This document shows positions 4,830 through 11,841 of a stretch of DNA of 11,841 bases, piece after piece (position 1 is the first letter of the stretch; the number at the start of each line of letters is the position of its first letter). Source of the DNA: a bacterium (GTDB taxonomy: Bacteria; Spirochaetota; UBA4802; UBA5550). The stretch covers positions 1 to 11,841 of the forward strand of contig JAAENB010000742.1 in NCBI GenBank assembly GCA_024224995.1, in the 5' to 3' direction. The position numbers were made by a program, and so were the translations under genes. A model generated the notes under the pieces. The model was not told the DNA's origin and ran no database searches. It was given only the letters and a program-made list of their open reading frames with translations.

Positions 4830-7307
4830 TTACTTCGCACCCGCTTTAGCAGGAGCCTTCTTCTTCGTTGCAGCTTTTTTCTTCGCAGCGGCTTTTTTTC
4901 TATCCTCGATCTTTTTCTTCGCAGCAGCCTTTCTCTTTTCAATGGCAGCTTTCCTGGCATCGGCACGTTTTTTAATGGCGGCTTTTCTCTTTTCGGCTCT
5001 TTCTTTTTTGAGCGCGGCCTTCTTTTCCCTGGCCAGCTTCTTGCGGTAGTTCTTAAGAGACGTATCCAGAACACGGATAATGGCTTTAATCTTATGCTCT
5101 TTGTTAATCTCTTTAGCAATATCAAGAACGTTTTTACCGTCGGCCACGTCAGCAACAAGGGCGCCGTTCCGCAGCAGCAGCCGAACCATACCGTAATTGC
5201 GCTCGGTCACGGCGTGCATTAAAACAGTATGTTTATTCTCAAGCCGGGACTCCACCGGGGCTTTCTTCTTCAGGAGCAATTTCGCCATAGCAAAATCTTT
5301 ATTCGCAATGGCGTAATTTAACGCGGTAAACCCTTTACCCGCTTTATGCTTAACACTGGCACCCTGCTTCAATAAAGACTTAACCATATCGTATTGACGA
5401 TGGTTAACCGCTCTTAGCAGGATAGTAAATTTTTTATCATCCGTAGTTTCAAGACTGGCACCTTTTTTAACCAGCTGTGAAATCCCGTCAAAATCATCAT
5501 TATCCACGGCCTGCCATAAGAGCTTGTTAAGGGCGTCGGCGCTCTCGGGTTTGGCGGCAGCTGCCGCGGCATCGCTAATCTCAGTTTCCGTCAGGAGCCT
5601 GGTATTCCGGTCCAGTCCTTCAGTGAGGTTAGTCATGGCAGCGGGAAACGTATCTTTAAGAATAATATCATCAGGATCTCCAAAGACCACTTTCATGGCA
5701 GCGGTATCAACAACATACAGGCAATCATCAACAATAAGATAGAGATGCTTGTTGGAAATAGCCTTTTGCAGTTTTTTTGAAGGATAAATAGCGTCCGAAT
5801 CCGAATAGATCCGTAAAGAACGCTTAAAGACCTTGCATAAGGGATCACCAGTAACAGGGATGATGCAGGGGTTAACCTCAAACATTGTTACGAGCCCGGA
5901 TTTTTCCGGAGCAGCCTTTTTGTCGGCGGTCTTCTTCCCGGGTTTGGGTTTAAGCGTTTCGATAACGGGTTCATACATAAGAAGAGCCGTACTATCCTGG
6001 CCTTTTAGCGGAGCAAGGCAATAATAGGTTCCCTGTTCGTATATATACATAGTGTCTTCGGGAGAGAATCCTTTATAGTACATCTCAACAGCCCGGCTGC
6101 TGAAAACCACATCTCCCCGCATTGTATCAATAACAAGATAGATCAGGTTTTGAAAATCATTGTTCAATGTCCAGTCGGTATTACCCCGGAGCATAACCGG
6201 AACAAACCGGTGCCGCATGGAATAAAGGGGATGCCGCTCCGGAGCATGCTGTAGAAGCCGGGAATCGCCCAGGCTGTCTACAACCTGCATAGACGGGTAT
6301 TCAGGAAAGAATTTATCCCATCTTACCCCCATAGACGAAGGCCGGTATCCAAGCAGAACAGGATAGCGGGATCTTTTTCCGTGAGTATAGAAGAGGCCAT
6401 AGCCACTTTTGCCCAGCAAATATCCCAGGTACCTGTCCACGCCGTGGGCGGACATGCTTTTCTTTTGTTTGATGTTATAGACTCTGAGACTGGTATGCCT
6501 CTTGCCTTTGGTGCCGTCGTAATAAATCATATTTCTGTGCTGCACGAATTTATCAACACCCGAAAGTTCATCAATGGTATCGTAGTGGCCGGTTTTTTTA
6601 TCGAAAAGCACAATGGCACTGCTGCCGTCTTTTACCGCGAGATAATTATCAAAAAAGAGCGGGGATTCCGGGGCATTCTTAAACTGGTTAAAAGTCCAGA
6701 GAACTTTACCCGTTTGCGGGTTTATGGCTTCCAGCATTTGTCCGCCTTTTTTCCCGAGAGCTTTCCGCATCCTGAACATGGAGGTAGAATCGCTCATGAG
6801 GCCAAGACCGGCCGGTGAATTTTCACCGTCCAGGGTTTCGTTCCAGAGAACTTTGTTAGTTCCCAGGTCTACGGCAAAATGGATTATTTCCTGTTTTGAC
6901 TCATTTCCGGAATACTGTTTGGTAACAATGTACGAAAAGACTTTATCAACGGCAGCAGACCGTTTTTTGTTTAAACTATAATCACTAATAAAGGAACTCC
7001 CCGTTGTTTTCACCAGTGAAATAGAAGCCTCTTCGTTGGTGCCGAGAAAATTGAGGGAAATTGTATTTTTACTATCCTCAATAGTGTCAATTATTGCCAG
7101 GCGGTAATTGGTTTTGGTGTATTTGGGGTGAATGGGGCTAAAAGTGTCTTTAATCTCTTCGAGAAGAACTACACTCCGGTCATCTAACGGGACAAAATCG
7201 ATAACAGTACGTCCCATAAGAAGAAAACTCAAAAGATACAAAATCACCGGGATAGCGATCACTGTGGGAATAACTACTTTTTTTAGTATAGATTTGTTTA
7301 TCTGCAT
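4830..7307 (-). CDS. membrane-anchored PQQ-like propeller / ankyrin protein with basic tail
   Basis: The protein has 825 residues. Residues about 9-31 form a membrane segment after a short Lys-bearing start, so the rest is probably periplasmic. Residues about 65-560 look like a PQQ-type beta-propeller: LGTNKVLWNETL (148-159) and NPQTGKVLWTF (196-206) match the TGKvlW repeat signature, while the other blades are diverged. A low-complexity Lys/Pro stretch (452-470) interrupts it. Residues about 591-750 hold four to five ankyrin repeats (ILLRAVNHRQYDMVKSLLKQGA, VLMHAVTERNYGMVRLLLRNGA). Residues about 753-825 are an almost pure Lys/Arg/Ala/Glu tail ending in histone-H1-like AAAKKKAATKKKAPAKAGAK, partly coiled-coil-like. 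GGAG and AGGA lie just before ATG 7305-7307. The PQQ-like part is more likely a scaffold than a quinoprotein enzyme. No partner is evident; binding to an acidic polymer through the tail is inference. Confidence 0.85.
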   Translation of the reverse strand: MQINKSILKKVVIPTVIAIPVILYLLSFLLMGRTVIDFVPLDDRSVVLLEEIKDTFSPIHPKYTKTNYRLAIIDTIEDSKNTISLNFLGTNEEASISLVKTTGSSFISDYSLNKKRSAAVDKVFSYIVTKQYSGNESKQEIIHFAVDLGTNKVLWNETLDGENSPAGLGLMSDSTSMFRMRKALGKKGGQMLEAINPQTGKVLWTFNQFKNAPESPLFFDNYLAVKDGSSAIVLFDKKTGHYDTIDELSGVDKFVQHRNMIYYDGTKGKRHTSLRVYNIKQKKSMSAHGVDRYLGYLLGKSGYGLFYTHGKRSRYPVLLGYRPSSMGVRWDKFFPEYPSMQVVDSLGDSRLLQHAPERHPLYSMRHRFVPVMLRGNTDWTLNNDFQNLIYLVIDTMRGDVVFSSRAVEMYYKGFSPEDTMYIYEQGTYYCLAPLKGQDSTALLMYEPVIETLKPKPGKKTADKKAAPEKSGLVTMFEVNPCIIPVTGDPLCKVFKRSLRIYSDSDAIYPSKKLQKAISNKHLYLIVDDCLYVVDTAAMKVVFGDPDDIILKDTFPAAMTNLTEGLDRNTRLLTETEISDAAAAAAKPESADALNKLLWQAVDNDDFDGISQLVKKGASLETTDDKKFTILLRAVNHRQYDMVKSLLKQGASVKHKAGKGFTALNYAIANKDFAMAKLLLKKKAPVESRLENKHTVLMHAVTERNYGMVRLLLRNGALVADVADGKNVLDIAKEINKEHKIKAIIRVLDTSLKNYRKKLAREKKAALKKERAEKRKAAIKKRADARKAAIEKRKAAAKKKIEDRKKAAAKKKAATKKKAPAKAGAK

Positions 7308-7332
7308 TGTATCCTGCTCCAGAGTACATTTT

Positions 7333-7360
7333 TGTATATTCTATATGAACAAGATAACAA
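7333..7360 (-). promoter_or_regulatory. possible sigma-70-type promoter of the ankyrin gene
   Basis: On the minus strand TTGTTA (7360-7355) and TATACA (7338-7333) are separated by 16 bases, four of six matches each. The start codon lies 26 bases further. In AT-rich DNA such matches arise by chance. The TTCAGCACT/TGCGTC pair seen at the sigma genes is absent here. Confidence 0.3.
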
Positions 7361-7420
7361 AATCGCTTCAAAAATCAATTAAAAAATTGAAAATTCTTAT
7401 AAACAGGCGTGTAGATAAAT

Positions 7421-7452
7421 CTCATAACGAGAGGAAGCCCTCTCATTATGAG
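7421..7452 (-). terminator. terminator-like hairpin after the large lipoprotein gene
   Basis: CTCATAA-C-GAGAGG (7421-7434) pairs with CCTCTC-A-TTATGAG (7439-7452) with one mismatch and a 4-base loop, 24 bases beyond the lipoprotein stop. On the minus strand only ATTTAT follows, so the T-tract is weak. Its core resembles the hairpin at 11702-11733, which follows the paralogous gene at the right edge. Confidence 0.6.
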
Positions 7453-7476
7453 ATTCTCATTATTTCGATAACCGGA

Positions 7477-10400
7477 TTACTTTAACTTTAAAATCCTGAT
7501 GAATCCCTCATCGGAACAAACTATAATCAGTTTACCATCAGGGGCAATATGCTGGTCCACACTGTAGCCCGAGGCCCATTCTGTGGTAATGAAACCCAAA
7601 TAATCCCAATCTGATTCACTGTAGCGTTTTAGAACCTGGAAAGGATAACCGGAAGAAGGCATTTGAAAAGACATAATGCAATTACTTTCACTGTCTACAT
7701 ATAATGACCTTAAAGACTTACTATTTACCGGCGCAAAACCCATGTCGGTCCATGATGTATAGCTGTCCCATTTTTTAAGATGTATTCTGTACCAGTTACC
7801 GTAAACACTTTTATCACTATAATCCTTAAAGGCGATAACCGGTTTATGATCAATAGGATCAAAGTATAAGCGGTAATAAGAATCAAGCTGGTATAAACCG
7901 GGCATTATCACGCCAAGATCTGTCCAGGTAGAACCGTCTTCCCATTTTATCGCTTTGAATTCACTATTTTCTTTATCGAGAAATACAACAACCGGGCTAT
8001 TATCCAGAGGATCGGAGAAAATTTTTGTATAGCCCGTAGGAACAGTAGTAATATTCCCCGGGTTAGACCAGTTGGTTCCGCCTTCCCATTTCAAAAGTTT
8101 AAGAATTGAATCAACAGTATCGGAATAAAAAACCAACAATTTGTTGTCGGAAGGATCAATCCAGAGATAACGAAAATCTGTTTTTTCAGTAAACCCCAGG
8201 TTTAACCAGGTGGTTCCACTTTCCCATTTCAGAATAGACCTTTGATTATCATTACTGGAATCACGAAATGAAATTATTGGTTTATTATCCGATGGATCAA
8301 GAATTAAGGAAAAGTTGGTTAATGAGCCTCCATCATTGATTGAACCCATATCTGTCCAGGTGGTTCCACTTTCCCATTTTCTGATATATACTCCAGTTGC
8401 ACTATAATAACTGACAACCGGCTTATTGTCAGAGGGGTCAATTACCATACAAGCGGAACCACCACCAGCAGCCCCTTTATTTGCAGTGCCCAGATCTGTC
8501 CATTCCATATCATTTTCCCATTTCAGAACCCGAAATTTGTTGTCATTGTTACGATCCTGAAGGGCAATAAGCAGTTTATTATCCTGGTCCATGATAGATG
8601 TTTTTTCGAAATAAGTATCTTCATCCGAAGAAAACACTTGTGAGAAATCATCACCAAAGGTATAATTCATTTCAGCAACACCGGAGTTCTCAAGCCCTTC
8701 TCTAAAAGCATGGGCTCGTATTAGCGTATCCGATGAAATTACAACTTTGCCGGTATAGACCAGGGCAGTATCACTGGTAATGGGATCACTTCCGTCCAGG
8801 GTATATTTAATAGAAGCACCTGAAGTATCAGTCTTTATTTCCACGGCTATTTCCGATATGGCATAATGCGTATTGGTCTGTTCAAAGTAGGGAGTAAGAG
8901 CAAAAGCCTCAACAACCGAATAGGTCTCTGCTTTTATTTCACTCATCTGCCCATTCTCACCAACGGCGATAAATTTTAATGTACCGCTCCAGTCCCAATA
9001 AGTTCCATCCCAGGTAAAGGTTAGTGGTTGGCTGTATTCCCTGGTACTCCCCCCCCAGGGATAGGGTGAAGAATTCTCCGGAACAGGATCAGATCCATTC
9101 GTTGTATAATAAATTTTAGCGGGTTTATCAGAAGTAAGCGTAATAGTAACACTGTCCCCATAGGTTCCCCCTGGTGGAGATGCCGTTACCACAGGAGGAG
9201 AAAATTGTTCACAAACGTACTGTACTTCCTGAACAGCTTCCCGGTTCCCGACATGGTCAACGGCAAAAAACTTTACCGTTATTTCCGGGTATTGGGGTGT
9301 CAGGTTTATTTCCAGCGGCGTTGTATATACCCCACCAGGATCACTGCCGTTGATACTATAATAGATAATCGCGGTCTCACTTGCCGAAAGGGTCACCGTA
9401 AACGTTTCAGCAACAATGCCCGCTTCCGGTGAAGCAGTAGTTACGGGAGGTGTTGTATCTACAATATATTCACGGGTCAGGGTTGCTCCCTGGTTACCCG
9501 CAGTATCTACGGCCATACATTTAAGCGTTGCCCCGGGGTCCGTAATTAAAAACGGAGAATCATAAACCAGGGAAGCGGAAGAGGGCTCGCTGCCATCCAG
9601 CGTATAATAAATAACAGCAGGCTCGCTGGCAGAGAGGGTCACGGTTATATCTTCCCAGTACGTTCCTCCCGATGGAGACGCGTTAGCGTTAACAGAGGGA
9701 AGGATCGTGTCGATATTGTAATGCCCCGATTTAACCGCTTCACGATTACCGGCTGTATCAACGGCAAAATATTTAAGAACCGCTCCGGGATCGGAAATAG
9801 TAATAGGTGAACTGTATATACTTGACCCTGTTGTAGGAGTACTGCCATTCAGAGTATAATAAATAACAGCAGGTTCATTTGCCAAAAGAGCCAGTGTTAC
9901 GGCTTCATTATACAGACCTTCATCAACCGAAGGGCTGGTAACGGGAGCAGTATCGTCGATGATATAGCTTATGGATTTTTCACTTTCCCGGTTGCCCGCG
10001 TAATCAACAGCAAAATATCTTATTGTGATATCTTCATTAACGATAATGGGAAACGTGTATTTTGCCGAACAGGTCGTCGGTACGGACCCGTCAAGGGTAT
10101 AATAAACAGACGCCGATTCATTGGAACTTAAGGTTACAGCAGTATCAGTATTTACGCTGTTATGAGCGGGATTCGCAGTTGAACGGGGAATATTCATATC
10201 CCCGGTATAAATAAGCGAGAGTCCTTCTTCATCGGAGACATAAGCAATATTGTCCGATACATATACCCCCGCAGCCGTTCCTTCGGTTTGATACGATTTA
10301 ATAAGCTCAGGAACAGCGGGATTGGAAATATCAACAATCATTAAGCCATGGTTATTGTCGGCAACATAGGCGATATTTCCCAGAACAGTCACTTCATAGG

Positions 10401-11586
10401 AATCAGATCCTTCAAGACAAAACTCACCGGCTTTCTCAAGATTCATACCGGAACCGTTATATCTTAAAATTTTCAATCCCGATGTGCCATCGGCAACATA
10501 GATATAGTTATTGTCGGCAGTGACACTCCAGGAAGTTCCATTTGTGTCCAGGACACCTATAGACTGGGGAGAATAGGGATTAGAAATATTAACAACACGG
10601 AGCCCTTTGTTTAATTCAGCCAGGTAAGCAAAGGAACCGTCAACATAAACCGAATAGATCGAATTGGAACAGGTAAATTTTCCAAGCATCTCCGGGTTTA
10701 CGGGATCACTGATATTCCAGATGAAGAGATTGCCGGCACCGTCCTCATCACCGGTGCTAACATAAGCACGATTATCCTTAACAAATATACCATATACCTG
10801 GTTTGCCTCTGTTTCATGAGACAGTTCTCCCACAAGGGAGAGATTGGCGGGATCGGAAATCGAATAAATAAGCACAGTCCGGCTTGATCCCCCGGCAACA
10901 TAGGCATAAGAACCGCTCACATACACATTGACAGCTTCACCGGAACTGTTATAGCTTCCCGCCAGGACAGGGTAATGTTTATTTGAGACATCAATAACCT
11001 TAAGCCCGTCCTGAAAATCGGCAACATAGGCGTAATTGCCGGAAACAAAGCTCTTCATGGCAGTTCCCCTGGTAAAATAGGATCCGGCCGAATATACCTG
11101 GTCCAGGTTCAAAAAATTATCGCCCTCAAGGCATTTTCCTTCCCCTTGCGCGTAAATGATAAAATTTTTATGCTTTGTACTGTTGCTCAGTATTGAGACC
11201 GAAGCGGAAAATTGATCCGGACTCTTTGGAGAAAACAGAAGTTTGAAAGTGGTACTTTCTCCACCGGGGACGGCCGCAGCCATTGCTGATTTATCAAGAG
11301 AAAAAGCGGCAGCGCCCTCACCGGAAAGTTCAATACCATGTATCTGCAATTCGCCGGTTCCGGTATTTTTTATGGAAACATCCGCCTGTATTGAATTATC
11401 AAAGGTACTTGATCCAAAATCAAAGCTATATTGATTATTAATGGCAACTGAATTTATTTCAACTACAATTGCGGGTTGTGAAGAGGTATCCGGATCACCG
11501 GGATCGGGATCCGGATCGGGGGAACCTCCACAGCCAATTATTGAAACGAGGAAAGAAAGAATAAAAACGGGAAAAAAATTTTTCAT
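7477..11586 (-). CDS. very large multidomain surface lipoprotein
   Basis: The protein has about 1369 residues. The lipobox SIIGC gives lipidated Cys19, followed by Gly rather than Asp and a Pro-Asp linker. Residues about 39-150 form an ASH/choice-of-anchor-D-like domain. Residues about 163-463 hold seven LVIVD units (AYVADFQDGLKVIDVSN, AYVADNNHGLMIVDISN), probably a seven-bladed propeller. Residues about 469-977 hold six chitobiase-C-type repeats (YYTLDGSxPT, YFAVDxAGNRE). Residues about 978-1369 form a second propeller with seven KWExxxxWxxLG and eight DPSDNKP units, ending ILKLK. I chose ATG 11586 because AAGGAG (11593-11598) is 6 bases upstream; the ATG at 11592 touches it. No catalytic domain is visible. 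It probably works as a displayed binding or scaffolding protein on the outer membrane. A paralogue is cut off upstream at the window edge. Confidence 0.9.
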   Translation of the reverse strand: MKNFFPVFILSFLVSIIGCGGSPDPDPDPGDPDTSSQPAIVVEINSVAINNQYSFDFGSSTFDNSIQADVSIKNTGTGELQIHGIELSGEGAAAFSLDKSAMAAAVPGGESTTFKLLFSPKSPDQFSASVSILSNSTKHKNFIIYAQGEGKCLEGDNFLNLDQVYSAGSYFTRGTAMKSFVSGNYAYVADFQDGLKVIDVSNKHYPVLAGSYNSSGEAVNVYVSGSYAYVAGGSSRTVLIYSISDPANLSLVGELSHETEANQVYGIFVKDNRAYVSTGDEDGAGNLFIWNISDPVNPEMLGKFTCSNSIYSVYVDGSFAYLAELNKGLRVVNISNPYSPQSIGVLDTNGTSWSVTADNNYIYVADGTSGLKILRYNGSGMNLEKAGEFCLEGSDSYEVTVLGNIAYVADNNHGLMIVDISNPAVPELIKSYQTEGTAAGVYVSDNIAYVSDEEGLSLIYTGDMNIPRSTANPAHNSVNTDTAVTLSSNESASVYYTLDGSVPTTCSAKYTFPIIVNEDITIRYFAVDYAGNRESEKSISYIIDDTAPVTSPSVDEGLYNEAVTLALLANEPAVIYYTLNGSTPTTGSSIYSSPITISDPGAVLKYFAVDTAGNREAVKSGHYNIDTILPSVNANASPSGGTYWEDITVTLSASEPAVIYYTLDGSEPSSASLVYDSPFLITDPGATLKCMAVDTAGNQGATLTREYIVDTTPPVTTASPEAGIVAETFTVTLSASETAIIYYSINGSDPGGVYTTPLEINLTPQYPEITVKFFAVDHVGNREAVQEVQYVCEQFSPPVVTASPPGGTYGDSVTITLTSDKPAKIYYTTNGSDPVPENSSPYPWGGSTREYSQPLTFTWDGTYWDWSGTLKFIAVGENGQMSEIKAETYSVVEAFALTPYFEQTNTHYAISEIAVEIKTDTSGASIKYTLDGSDPITSDTALVYTGKVVISSDTLIRAHAFREGLENSGVAEMNYTFGDDFSQVFSSDEDTYFEKTSIMDQDNKLLIALQDRNNDNKFRVLKWENDMEWTDLGTANKGAAGGGSACMVIDPSDNKPVVSYYSATGVYIRKWESGTTWTDMGSINDGGSLTNFSLILDPSDNKPIISFRDSSNDNQRSILKWESGTTWLNLGFTEKTDFRYLWIDPSDNKLLVFYSDTVDSILKLLKWEGGTNWSNPGNITTVPTGYTKIFSDPLDNSPVVVFLDKENSEFKAIKWEDGSTWTDLGVIMPGLYQLDSYYRLYFDPIDHKPVIAFKDYSDKSVYGNWYRIHLKKWDSYTSWTDMGFAPVNSKSLRSLYVDSESNCIMSFQMPSSGYPFQVLKRYSESDWDYLGFITTEWASGYSVDQHIAPDGKLIIVCSDEGFIRILKLK
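8206..8379 (-). repeat. near-identical DNA repeats in C-terminal propeller blades
   Basis: A 24-base block is identical at 8206-8229 and 8356-8379. The 150-base offset equals one 50-residue blade. It encodes KWESGTTW in both. The identity beyond protein need suggests recent blade duplication or gene conversion. Confidence 0.75.
9602..9873 (-). repeat. DNA repeats in adjacent chitobiase-C-type modules
   Basis: A 20-base block is identical at 9602-9621 and 9854-9873, 252 bases apart, equal to one module of 84 residues. It encodes the PAVIYYT strand of consecutive repeats. Confidence 0.7.
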
Positions 11587-11634
11587 AGACATCTCCTTGG
11601 ATTTTTTGTAAATAATTACAGACCTTTTTATATA

Positions 11635-11662
11635 AGTATGATCCGGAAGGATAAAAGGGCAA
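11635..11662 (-). promoter_or_regulatory. possible promoter of the large lipoprotein gene
   Basis: On the minus strand TTGCCC (11662-11657) and CATACT (11640-11635) are spaced by 16 bases, four of six matches each, about 50 bases before ATG 11586. The spacer contains the small palindrome ATCCTTCCGGAT (11652-11641). This is weak evidence in AT-rich DNA. Confidence 0.3.
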
Positions 11663-11701
11663 TATTTTTTTATATTACTTGAAAATTTTTATATAAAACC
11701 C

Positions 11702-11733
11702 AAAATAACGAGGGGGAAGCCCCTCGTTATTTT
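11702..11733 (-). terminator. intrinsic terminator after the right-edge gene
   Basis: A perfect 14-bp stem (11702-11715 with 11720-11733) with loop GAAG has a GC-rich top and AT base, with T-rich sequence following on both strands. It starts 8 bases beyond the stop at 11741, so it most likely ends the right-edge gene and may also insulate the downstream lipoprotein gene. Confidence 0.8.
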
Positions 11734-11740
11734 TAGCCCG

Positions 11741-11841
11741 TTACTTAAGCTTTAAAATCCTGATACCCCCATTATCGGTACTGATTAAAAAAGGTATGCC
11801 ATTGGAGGGAACAAACTGGTAAACATTACTGTCGGCCTCAG
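11741..11841 (-). CDS. C-terminal fragment of a paralogous lipoprotein (cut by window edge)
   Basis: The last 32 codons of a minus-strand gene are present; the rest lies beyond the right edge. They read ...VYQFVPSNGIPFLIS, then TDNGGIRILKLK and a stop. The large lipoprotein ends SVDQHIAPDGKLIIV, CSDEGFIRILKLK, so both share the closing strand of the same propeller, and the two stop regions are also similar in DNA sequence. The gene is therefore a probable tandem duplicate upstream of the large lipoprotein, separated by about 155 bases with a terminator. Confidence 0.8.
   Translation of the reverse strand, partial: EADSNVYQFVPSNGIPFLISTDNGGIRILKLK

Noticed and set aside
4736..5158. Arg/Lys-rich frame overlapping the end of the ankyrin gene
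   Set aside because: Shadow of the repetitive Lys/Ala tail in another frame; the ankyrin frame is clearly the coding one.
9205..9432. Frames on both strands within the large lipoprotein gene
   Set aside because: All are shadows. The repeat periodicity and motifs of the 1369-residue frame account for the DNA.
1..11841. CRISPR array, tRNA, insertion sequence or phage genes
   Set aside because: No regularly spaced repeats with unique spacers, no cloverleaf with CCA-type end, and no transposase, integrase or phage-type protein was seen.

Overview
The window comes from a Gram-negative (two-membrane) bacterium of moderate, locally low GC. It encodes a predicted outer-membrane beta-barrel protein, a large exported lipoprotein and a periplasm-facing anti-sigma-like protein. 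The combination of CsgG/LpoB-like domains, LVIVD and chitobiase-C repeats and ECF sigma/anti-sigma pairs would fit a spirochaete or another anaerobic environmental lineage. No marker gene is present, so this placement is a weak inference.

Layout. (1) 1-859 has no convincing gene. Positions 1-520 are full of short hairpins, including a duplicated module of about 50 bases, a long inverted repeat (398-472) and a GC-rich tail. Positions 541-859 are AT-rich. (2) 860-1444 (+) encodes a small membrane-anchored protein of unknown family. (3) 4039-1507 (-) is a compact operon: ECF sigma factor, a membrane protein that is probably its anti-sigma factor, and an exported protein with a CsgG/LpoB-like N-terminal domain followed by a probable outer-membrane barrel. 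(4) 4064-4651 (+), divergent from the operon, encodes a second ECF sigma factor paralogous to the first. The two genes share an intergenic region with mirror-image copies of one ECF-type promoter, TTCAGCACT-N13-TGCGTCTNTAC. (5) 7307-4830 (-) encodes a membrane-anchored protein with a PQQ-like propeller, ankyrin repeats and a Lys/Ala-rich tail. (6) 11586-7477 (-) encodes a lipoprotein of about 1369 residues with an ASH/choice-of-anchor-D-like domain, a seven-unit LVIVD propeller, six chitobiase-C-type repeats and a C-terminal propeller. (7) The right edge cuts a paralogue of that lipoprotein, with a paralogous terminator.

How the genes may work together. The sigma/anti-sigma/outer-membrane operon looks like a cell-envelope signalling unit. 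The periplasmic part of the anti-sigma factor and the N-terminal part of the outer-membrane protein appear to share the same fold, judged by eye, which suggests a sensor pair. The two sigma factors have nearly identical region-4 recognition helices and identical promoter elements, so auto- and cross-regulation is the simplest model. The ankyrin/PQQ protein and the tandem lipoproteins are probable envelope or surface proteins. No link between them and the sigma system is visible apart from proximity.
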